From: an uncultured Clostridia bacterium
GTDB taxonomy: Bacteria > Bacillota > Clostridia > Christensenellales > Borkfalkiaceae
Assembly (NCBI GenBank): GCA_944376035.1
Contig: CALWBJ010000171.1
Location: 1-5,575, forward strand
DNA length: 5,575 nucleotides
Direction of reading: 5' to 3'
Made by a program: the position numbers and the translations under genes. A model generated the notes under the pieces. It did no database searches. It saw only the letters and a program-made list of their open reading frames with translations, and was not told the DNA's origin. Positions 1-5,575 of the stretch are shown piece by piece; the stretch's first letter is position 1; every line of letters starts with the position of its first letter.

Positions 1-1
1 C

Positions 2-199
2 AATATTTTTGCAGAAGGGCAAGCCCGAGGAGAATTTACCACAAAATACTCCCCCTTAGCCTGTGCAAGACTGTTTAATGCGATAATCAGGGGCGCAACG
101 CTAGGTTACGTAATCGCTCCCAAGGATGTGCAGAAAAATATCGAACTTCCTGAAACCGACTTTATTCTTGACATTTTCAGAAAAGGAGACACGCAATGA
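2..199 (+). CDS. TetR/AcrR-family transcriptional regulator, C-terminal end (5' truncated)
   Basis: An open frame enters from the left edge and gives 65 residues before the TGA at 197-199. The visible part is only the C-terminal ligand-binding/dimerisation domain; the DNA-binding helix-turn-helix would lie outside the window. The segment AEGQARGEF, followed by a helix of the type LARLFNAIIRG (here ACARLFNAIIRG), resembles the end of many TetR repressors, where a 'G-E' turn precedes the last amphipathic helices. The stop overlaps the start of the exporter gene in an ATGA arrangement, and that gene's ribosome binding site lies inside this one, so the two are probably cotranscribed and translationally coupled. 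TetR regulators next to efflux pumps commonly repress their own operon and release DNA when the pump substrate binds. That role is inferred. The family call rests on a short C-terminal stretch, which diverges strongly among TetR proteins, so it is moderately sure. Confidence 0.72.
   Translation, partial: NIFAEGQARGEFTTKYSPLACARLFNAIIRGATLGYVIAPKDVQKNIELPETDFILDIFRKGDTQ
183..189 (+). promoter_or_regulatory. Ribosome binding site of the first exporter gene
   Basis: The sequence AAGGAGA sits six bases before the ATG at 196, inside the last codons of the TetR-like gene. It fixes the start of the exporter gene and, with the ATGA stop/start overlap, points to translational coupling. Confidence 0.8.
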
Positions 200-2049
200 A
201 AAGAAAACAAAAAAACAAAACGAGCGCAGGATTTATCCCTCTTATAAAAACTCTGGGAGGTTCAATCAGAGAGTATAAGAAGGCTTCGATTCTGACACCG
301 CTTTTCGTTATGGTTGAAGTTGTTTTGGAATGTCTTATACCTTATATAATGACACTGCTTCTGGGTACGATATCTTATATATCGGGTACAAATCAGAATT
401 CCGACCCGCTAATAGAAAAAATAGTTATATTTCTGTCGCACGGCGCGGCAGAACCCAATCTGCTTTTAGTAATATTACAATTCGGATTGGGACTTATATT
501 CACGGCATTTGTGTCCCTTCTTTGCGGCGCGCGCTCGGGCAAATACTGTGCGACCGCGTCCAGCGGATTTGCAAAAAATCTAAGAAAAGACATTTATTCG
601 AGAATACAGGGATTTTCCTTTTCCAATATCGATAAATTCTCAACGGCAAGCCTTGTAACGCGTCTTACTACCGACGTAACCAACGTGGAAATGAGTTATA
701 TGATGATTATAAGGACTGCTATCCGCGCGCCTTTCATGCTTATCTTCTCGCTTATAATGGCATTCACCATAAACGCGCAGATGGCACTCATATTCCTCTG
801 TACTTCGCCCATTCTTGCAATAGGACTCTATTTTATCATGACAAAAGCAATACCTTTCTTCAACCGCATTTTCCATAAATACGACGCCATGAACGAATCG
901 GTTGAAGAAAACGTAAGAGGCATGCGCGTAGTAAAATCTTACGTAAGAGAAGATTACGAAATGGAGAAATTCGAAAAAGCGTCGTCAAGCGTAAAAGAAG
1001 ATTTCGTCAAGGCCGAAAAACTTATCGCTCTCAATACGCCGCTTATGAATTTCTGCGTCTATTTCGGGATAATAGCCATTTACATAGTCGGTTCAATACT
1101 GATTATAAAATCAAACCAGTCACTTCTGCAACTTACCGAACTTCAAAGTTTCATGACATATTCATTCCAGATTCTCATGAGCCTTATGATGGTTTCCATG
1201 ATAATGGTTATGGTTATAATGTCATATGCTTCGGCGCAACGTATTTGCGAAGTACTGAATGAAAAAAGTTCCATACTTTCTCCCGAAAATGCCGTAACCG
1301 AAGTTAAAGACGGCAGTGTGGAATTTGATAACGTTAATTTCAAATATTCGGAAAAAGCCGAAAATTATGCGCTTTCCGATATAAACTTAAAGATAGAAAG
1401 CGGTGAAACGGTAGGTATTATAGGCGCTACGGGAAGCAGTAAGACTTCTCTCGTGCAACTTATACCCCGCCTTTACGACGTAAACGAAGGCAGCGTAAAA
1501 GTCGCAGGAGTAGACGTCAGAAATTACGACCTTGAAGTTTTAAGAAACGCGGTCGCTATGGTTTTACAGAAAAACGTACTTTTTTCGGGAACTATTAAGG
1601 AAAACATGCGCTGGGGCGACAAGAACGCAACCGACGAGGAAATTATGCACGCTTGCAAACTCGCTCAGGCGGACGAATTTATACAGGGCTTCCCCGATAA
1701 ATACGATACTTATATCGAACAGGGCGGCGTAAACGTATCAGGCGGTCAGAAACAAAGGCTCTGTATAGCACGCGCTCTTCTCAAAAAACCCAAAATACTT
1801 ATTCTCGACGACTCAACTTCCGCAGTCGATACCAAAACCGACGCTCTTATAAGGCAGGCTCTCAGATCGTATATGCCCGAAACAACAAAGATTATAATCG
1901 CACAGCGTATCGCTTCCGTACAGGAAGCCGACAAAATCCTGATTATGGACGGCGGCACTATAACCGCTATGGGCAAACACGAAGACTTAATCAAAAATAA
2001 TGCCATTTATAAGGAACTTTACTATTCTCAGAACAAGGAGGCAAAATAA
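196..2049 (+). CDS. Heterodimeric ABC exporter, degenerate-site half (permease + ATPase)
   Basis: A 617-residue half-transporter. It has about six membrane segments (roughly residues 33-57, 88-112, 168-193, 195-215, 284-304 and 321-345), then an ATPase domain from about 373. The ATPase motifs are Walker A at 410-417 (GATGSSKT, with Ser415 where Gly is usual), Q-loop Gln458, signature VSGGQ at 514-518, Walker B ILILDD ending in Asp538-Asp539, D-loop SAVD at 542-545, and H-loop position Gln570. The catalytic Glu is thus Asp539 and the switch His is Gln570, the pattern of the weakly or non-hydrolysing half of heterodimeric exporters such as BmrC, LmrC and TM287. The signature motif is intact, so it can complete the active site of the partner encoded next. 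Start: ATG with a good ribosome binding site, overlapping the upstream stop. Likely an inner-membrane efflux pump for drugs, lipids or peptides; the substrate cannot be read from the sequence. Confidence 0.95.
   Translation: MKRKQKNKTSAGFIPLIKTLGGSIREYKKASILTPLFVMVEVVLECLIPYIMTLLLGTISYISGTNQNSDPLIEKIVIFLSHGAAEPNLLLVILQFGLGLIFTAFVSLLCGARSGKYCATASSGFAKNLRKDIYSRIQGFSFSNIDKFSTASLVTRLTTDVTNVEMSYMMIIRTAIRAPFMLIFSLIMAFTINAQMALIFLCTSPILAIGLYFIMTKAIPFFNRIFHKYDAMNESVEENVRGMRVVKSYVREDYEMEKFEKASSSVKEDFVKAEKLIALNTPLMNFCVYFGIIAIYIVGSILIIKSNQSLLQLTELQSFMTYSFQILMSLMMVSMIMVMVIMSYASAQRICEVLNEKSSILSPENAVTEVKDGSVEFDNVNFKYSEKAENYALSDINLKIESGETVGIIGATGSSKTSLVQLIPRLYDVNEGSVKVAGVDVRNYDLEVLRNAVAMVLQKNVLFSGTIKENMRWGDKNATDEEIMHACKLAQADEFIQGFPDKYDTYIEQGGVNVSGGQKQRLCIARALLKKPKILILDDSTSAVDTKTDALIRQALRSYMPETTKIIIAQRIASVQEADKILIMDGGTITAMGKHEDLIKNNAIYKELYYSQNKEAK
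2035..2041 (+). promoter_or_regulatory. Ribosome binding site of the second exporter gene
   Basis: A perfect AAGGAGG lies in the last codons of the first exporter gene, nine bases before the ATG at 2051. It decides the start: the frame is open further back to an ATG at 2000, but that start would overlap the first gene by 50 bases and has no comparable site. Confidence 0.88.
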
Positions 2050-2050
2050 T

Positions 2051-4033
2051 ATGGCAATGAAAACTCCCGCAGGGAGAGGCGCAAATATGCGCGGCGGTCA
2101 TGGCAGAGCAAAAAAAGGCACGATGGGAAGACTTCTCGCCATGCTTATAAAAAACAATAAGAAACTCCTTTCTGTCATAGTGGTATGTCTTTTCATAAGT
2201 TCGGTAACGGGCGTTATGTCATCGCTCTTTCTGAATAATATCTTAACCAAACTTTCAGAGGGTCTTGAACTGCTCCCCCCGTCGGGTAACCTTACGACGG
2301 CCGAAGCATGGAACACTATTCTCCCTGATCTGATGAAAATTTTTATAACTATGATCTGCGTTTACGTCGCAGGTATCATCGCGTCTTTTATCTATACCAG
2401 ACTCATGGCTACCCTTACGCAGACTTTCCTGCATCAGATAAGAACGTCCATGTTCAATAAAATGCAGTTCTACCCCATACGCTTTTTCGATACAAACAAA
2501 ACCGGCGATATAATGAGCGTTTACACAAACGACACCGACGCTCTCCGCCAACTTGTATCTCAGAGTATTCCAAGTCTGCTCACCGCGACTATCAGCGTAA
2601 TTACTCTTCTTATTCTTATGTTCAGTTTCAGTATCTGGCTTTCGCTGGTAATATTCCTCGGCATATTTGTAATGTCGATGGTAACGAAATCAGTCGGCGG
2701 CAACAGTGCAAAATACTTCATGAGACAGCAGAACTCACTCGGTAAGGAAGAAGGCTATATACAGGAAATGATGAGAGGTCAGAAAGTAATCAAAGTTTTC
2801 TGTCACGAAGAAGAATCCATCGAAGGTTTTGACGAAAAGAATGAGCAACTCTGCGAAGATTCGAGAAAAGCGCATATGTTCGCAAACATTCTTATGCCTA
2901 TAATGGGCAACCTCGGCAACCTGCTTTACGTTTTAATCGCATTTGTCGGCGGACTTTTAGTCGTTCTCGGCGCAAGAAACTTAACTATTACGGGATTCCA
3001 GGAATACAACCCCACAGCATTTTTAGTAACGATAATGTCTTTCCTGCCCATAAGCAAACAGTTCACCGCACAGATATCGCAGACATCTCAGCAACTCAAC
3101 TCCATCGTTATGGGCTTAGCGGGCGCGTCGAGAATATTCGAACTCATGGATCACGACCCCGAGACCGATAATGGATACGTTACTCTCGTCAGATGCCGTA
3201 TAGCGGAAGACGGAACCATAACCGAATGTGAGGAACGCACGGGACACTGGGCATGGAAGCATCCGCATAAAGCCGACGGAACGATAACTTACACCGAACT
3301 CAAAGGCGACATACAGATGTTTGACGTTGATTTCGGATACGTTCCCGAAAAAATAGTCCTGCACGACATCAATCTTTACGCTAATCCCGGGCAGAAGATA
3401 GCGTTTGTCGGAGCGACAGGCGCAGGAAAAACCACTATAACAAACCTTATCAACCGTTTTTACGATATTGCGGACGGTAAAATAAGATACGACGGAATAA
3501 ACATAAACAAAATCAAAAAAGCCGATTTAAGGCGTTCGCTCGGTATAGTTTTGCAGGATACCAACCTGTTTACAGGCACGGTTATGGAAAACATACGTTA
3601 CGGCAGACTTTCCGCCTCAGACGAAGATTGTATTGCTGCTGCAAAACTCGCCTATGCCGACGACTTTATAAGGCGTCTCCCCGACGGTTACAATACAATG
3701 CTGACGTCGGACGGAGCCAACCTTTCGCAAGGTCAACGGCAACTTTTATCAATCGCGCGCGCTGCCGTAAAAGACGCTCCCGTCATGATTCTCGACGAAG
3801 CGACTTCCTCAATAGATACGAGAACCGAAGCGCTCGTCCAAAAAGGTACAGACAGGCTGATGGAAGGCAGAACGGTGTTTGTCATAGCACACAGGCTCTC
3901 CACCGTCCAGAATTCCGACGTCATAATGGTATTGGAATACGGCAATATAATCGAACGCGGCTCGCATGAAGAACTGATTGCCAAACGCGGCAAGTATTAC
4001 CAGTTGTATACAGGCGCATTCGAACTTGAATAA
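2051..4033 (+). CDS. Heterodimeric ABC exporter, catalytic half (permease + ATPase)
   Basis: A 660-residue half-transporter starting one base after the previous stop, with a strong ribosome binding site; a second ATG two codons on (2057) is also possible. Residues 7-25 are Gly/Arg/Lys-rich. About six membrane segments follow (roughly 38-61, 94-117, 172-193, 195-212, 283-306, and a weaker one at 322-345). The ATPase domain, from about 419, has Walker A GATGAGKT at 454-461, Q-loop Gln502, signature LSQGQ at 558-562, Walker B with Asp582 and catalytic Glu583, D-loop SSID at 586-589 and switch His614. All catalytic residues are present, but the signature has Gln560 for the usual Gly. This complements the upstream protein, so one ATP site is canonical and one degenerate. 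A linker of about 45 residues (370-416), rich in Trp and His (HWAWKHPHK), is inserted before the ATPase domain. Size and order match BmrD/LmrD-like partners. Substrate unknown. Confidence 0.95.
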   Translation: MAMKTPAGRGANMRGGHGRAKKGTMGRLLAMLIKNNKKLLSVIVVCLFISSVTGVMSSLFLNNILTKLSEGLELLPPSGNLTTAEAWNTILPDLMKIFITMICVYVAGIIASFIYTRLMATLTQTFLHQIRTSMFNKMQFYPIRFFDTNKTGDIMSVYTNDTDALRQLVSQSIPSLLTATISVITLLILMFSFSIWLSLVIFLGIFVMSMVTKSVGGNSAKYFMRQQNSLGKEEGYIQEMMRGQKVIKVFCHEEESIEGFDEKNEQLCEDSRKAHMFANILMPIMGNLGNLLYVLIAFVGGLLVVLGARNLTITGFQEYNPTAFLVTIMSFLPISKQFTAQISQTSQQLNSIVMGLAGASRIFELMDHDPETDNGYVTLVRCRIAEDGTITECEERTGHWAWKHPHKADGTITYTELKGDIQMFDVDFGYVPEKIVLHDINLYANPGQKIAFVGATGAGKTTITNLINRFYDIADGKIRYDGININKIKKADLRRSLGIVLQDTNLFTGTVMENIRYGRLSASDEDCIAAAKLAYADDFIRRLPDGYNTMLTSDGANLSQGQRQLLSIARAAVKDAPVMILDEATSSIDTRTEALVQKGTDRLMEGRTVFVIAHRLSTVQNSDVIMVLEYGNIIERGSHEELIAKRGKYYQLYTGAFELE

Positions 4034-4071
4034 AACTTTTAATAAAATTTCAATGAAATTTGCATGAAATT

Positions 4072-4926
4072 ATGAATTGCAACCTCTGCCCCAATTTATG
4101 TAAAATAAATAAAGAAATACAGAAAGGCTATTGCGGTACGGACGGAAAAGTCCGTATCGCAAAATTTTATCTGCACAAATTCGAAGAACCTTTTATAAGC
4201 GGGACGAACGGCTCGGGAACGGTTTTTTTCTGCGGGTGCAGTTTAAAGTGCGTATTCTGCCAGAATTACGAACTATCGAGAAATACCCGCGGAAAAGATA
4301 TAACGGTAAGTGAACTTGCGGATATTTTCAAATATCTTGCAGAAAGCGGCGCTCATAATATAAATCTCGTCAACCCCACCCATTTTTCGGACAAAATCAT
4401 TAAGGCGCTTGAAATTTACCGTCCGCCCGTACCTGTCGTATATAATACCCACGGCTATGAAAATACGGATATGATAAAAGAAATTTTCGATTGCATCGAC
4501 GTCTTTCTCCCCGACATGAAATTTTACTCGCCTAAGGTTTCATCTCGCTATACGGGTAAATCCGATTATTTTGAAAAGGCCTCAGAAGCGATAGAAATAA
4601 TGACGGATAAACCTCTCGTGTTCGATGAAAACGGACTTATAAAGAGCGGAACGGTCGTAAGACATCTCGTACTTCCCATGAACGTATCGGACAGTAAGAA
4701 GATACTCGACTGGTTTGCTCCGTTAAAAGAAAAAGCGTATATAAACGTCATGAGTCAGTATACCCCCTTCGGAAATATTGAAAAATTCCCCGAACTGAAA
4801 AGAAAACTTACCCGCCGAGAATACGAAAGCGTTATAGACTACGCAATATCGCTCGGAATAGACAAAATGCTTTATCAGGACTTTAAAAGCGCGGACGAAA
4901 CTTATATCCCCCAATGGGATTACTGA
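4072..4926 (+). CDS. Radical SAM protein, PflX-like (COG1313 family)
   Basis: A 284-residue protein counted from the ATG at 4072. The radical SAM signature CSLKCVFC (C-x3-C-x2-C; Cys56, Cys60, Cys63) should bind a 4Fe-4S cluster that cleaves S-adenosylmethionine. A second cysteine set at the N-terminus (Cys3, Cys6, Cys10, Cys21, as CNLCPNLC...GYC) may hold another metal or cluster. Family-typical segments follow: EEPFISG, GSGTVFF, FCQNYELS, GAHNINLVNPTHF, VVYNTHGYE, DVFLPDMKFY, RHLVLP and MSQYTPFG. These match the COG1313 'PflX' group, which resembles pyruvate formate-lyase activating enzymes; no glycyl-radical partner is visible here, and the reaction is unknown. An in-frame TTG at 4060 is an alternative start. 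Neither start has a clear ribosome binding site. It lies 38 bases after the exporter with no terminator between, so read-through is likely, but a functional link is not implied. Family call firm, start less so. Confidence 0.92.
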   Translation: MNCNLCPNLCKINKEIQKGYCGTDGKVRIAKFYLHKFEEPFISGTNGSGTVFFCGCSLKCVFCQNYELSRNTRGKDITVSELADIFKYLAESGAHNINLVNPTHFSDKIIKALEIYRPPVPVVYNTHGYENTDMIKEIFDCIDVFLPDMKFYSPKVSSRYTGKSDYFEKASEAIEIMTDKPLVFDENGLIKSGTVVRHLVLPMNVSDSKKILDWFAPLKEKAYINVMSQYTPFGNIEKFPELKRKLTRREYESVIDYAISLGIDKMLYQDFKSADETYIPQWDY

Positions 4927-5058
4927 AAATATAATATATGCACATAAAATATACATCAAAGCAAAACTACTTTAAGTAAAAACATTTAAAACTATAATTA
5001 TATTCATTAGAAACAAACTGAAAATATTTTATAACTATTTAATTTGAAAAATCTTTAT
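4927..5058. other. AT-rich intergenic spacer
   Basis: This stretch between the radical SAM gene and the terminator hairpin is very AT-rich and stops often in all frames. It contains a TATAAT at 4993-4998 but no convincing -35 box. No gene or structured RNA is apparent. It is probably the 3' untranslated region of the plus-strand unit. Confidence 0.5.
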
Positions 5059-5109
5059 TAAAACTCTGCGCTCGCTTGCAATGCAAGCGAGCGCAGAGTT
5101 TTATTTTTT
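5059..5109. terminator. Strong Rho-independent terminator, probably bidirectional
   Basis: Bases 5059-5080 and 5082-5103 are perfect reverse complements around a single central base at 5081, folding as a GC-rich stem of about 21 pairs with a three-base AAT loop. The plus-strand RNA continues with six Ts (5104-5109). The minus-strand RNA continues with TTTTAATAAAGATTTTT-like sequence, less ideal but still U-rich. It lies 132 bases after the radical SAM gene and 87 bases after the end of the minus-strand polyamine-binding gene, so it separates convergent transcription units. The stem is longer than most intrinsic terminators. Confidence 0.9.
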
Positions 5110-5190
5110 AGTTTTTAATTTTATGATTCAGACATAAATTTTTTCAAACTTTAATTGCTTTAACAGAAGGACTTGACTTTCTAAACCATA

Positions 5191-5575
5191 TTACGCGGTA
5201 ACTTCTATCCACATATCGGTTATTCTGTCATTTGCTTCATCGGGGAAGTAATTCATGACTACGCATCTTTTAATTATATCCTCGGAAGGATAAAGTGTTT
5301 CAAACTGTCTTCCGTGTATATTATTGATAACTTTGTAAGTTTCGGAAGAGCCGTTTGTCGCAAAGAAATAACTTAAATCCACTTCATCGCCTTCTTCGGT
5401 GCTGAAATTTTCCGTTACCCAATCGAAAATTTCATCGCCCGCAATACAACTGGTATAACCTATATATTCCATGTTGGTTATTACGTTTTCGGGTGTTGAT
5501 ATCAAATCGATGAATTCACGAGCAAGCCCTTTGTTCTTTGCTCATTTCGGCACGCACCAACCTTCAAACCATCTA
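5191..5575 (-). pseudogene. potD: PotD-like spermidine/putrescine-binding protein, C-terminal part, interrupted by in-frame TGA
   Basis: Read on the minus strand from the right edge, the frame gives WFEGWCVPK, then a TGA (5544-5542), then AKNKGLAREFIDLISTPEN, NMEYIGYTS, GRQFETLYPSEDIIKRCVVM and finally MWIEVTA before TAA at 5193-5191. Both sides of the stop match one continuous PotD-type extracellular polyamine-binding protein: 'GW.xPK.AKNKE.A..FIDF', 'EYIGY.TP', 'YP..E...RC.V' and 'W.EV.A' are its usual C-terminal landmarks. The part after the stop is 116 residues. The N-terminus and any signal peptide lie beyond the window, where potABC permease genes may also be, since potD is often last in its operon. 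If the TGA is real, translation ends before the last roughly 115 residues, part of the second lobe, and the protein is probably non-functional. A sequencing error is an alternative. An in-frame TTG at 5505 is open, but a separate small protein starting there makes no domain sense. Family call fairly sure; pseudogene status uncertain. Confidence 0.75.

Noticed and set aside
2000..2050. Upstream ATG at 2000 as start of the second exporter half
   Set aside because: It would add 17 residues overlapping the first gene by 50 bases. The perfect AAGGAGG at 2035-2041 is properly spaced only for the ATG at 2051.
3628..3969. A 113-residue Arg-rich plus-strand open frame
   Set aside because: It lies wholly inside the ATPase domain of the second exporter gene in another frame, has no ribosome binding site, and its composition is typical of a shadow frame.
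4034..4071. Terminator or promoter between the exporter and the radical SAM gene
   Set aside because: The 38 bases are AT-rich with no GC-rich stem and no paired -35/-10 boxes, so neither can be supported.
4970..4998. Possible promoter with TATAAT at 4993-4998
   Set aside because: At 17-base spacing the -35 position reads CTTTAA, a poor match, and no gene follows before the terminator. In such AT-rich sequence a chance TATAAT is expected.
5191..5505. A stand-alone 104-residue minus-strand protein beginning at TTG 5505
   Set aside because: The codons upstream of it (A-K-N-K-G-L-A-R-E-F-I-D) continue the same protein family, so this is the tail of a longer PotD-like gene rather than a small gene with its own start.
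5542..5544. Alternative genetic code (TGA as Trp or Gly) or selenocysteine
   Set aside because: The TetR-like and radical SAM genes end at TGA at natural C-termini, and more than 1,200 codons of exporter sequence have no in-frame TGA. The position is not a known Cys/Sec site in PotD, and no selenocysteine insertion element was recognised.
1..5575. CRISPR array, insertion sequence, tRNA/rRNA or phage genes
   Set aside because: No regularly spaced repeats, transposase-like or integrase-like reading frames, terminal inverted repeats or tRNA-like cloverleaf sequences were seen on either strand.

Overview
The window looks like a chromosomal segment from a Clostridia-type Firmicute. The basis is moderate-to-low GC by eye, strong AGGAGG-type ribosome binding sites at two starts, an AT-rich intergenic spacer, and protein sequences that read like clostridial family members. 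This is an inference from style and remembered families; no search was run. The standard bacterial code applies: two genes end in TGA, and the two long transporter genes contain no in-frame TGA.

Layout, left to right. (1) Bases 2-199 hold the C-terminal end of a TetR/AcrR-type repressor that begins outside the window. Its stop codon overlaps the next start (ATGA). (2) Bases 196-2049 and 2051-4033 encode the two halves of a heterodimeric ABC exporter, each with an N-terminal membrane domain and a C-terminal ATPase domain. The ATPase motifs are complementary: the first half has degenerate catalytic residues but a good signature motif, and the second has intact catalytic residues but an altered signature motif. 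The dimer should therefore have one working and one degenerate ATP site. Repressor plus exporter reads as a self-regulated drug or toxic-compound efflux operon. (3) Bases 4072-4926, 38 bases downstream and on the same strand, encode a radical SAM protein of the PflX (COG1313) family, function unknown. (4) The spacer at 4927-5190 is very AT-rich and carries one strong GC-rich perfect hairpin (5059-5103) with a T-run, placed to terminate transcription from both sides. (5) On the minus strand, 5191-5575 is the C-terminal part of a PotD-like spermidine/putrescine-binding protein. Its reading frame is interrupted by an in-frame TGA at 5544-5542, with clear family sequence on both sides.

I do not see a new defence system, CRISPR array, transposon or structural RNA here. 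The points most worth a second look are the in-frame TGA in the polyamine-binding gene, the accumulated substitutions in the first exporter half, the Trp/His-rich linker in the second, and the unusually long terminator stem.
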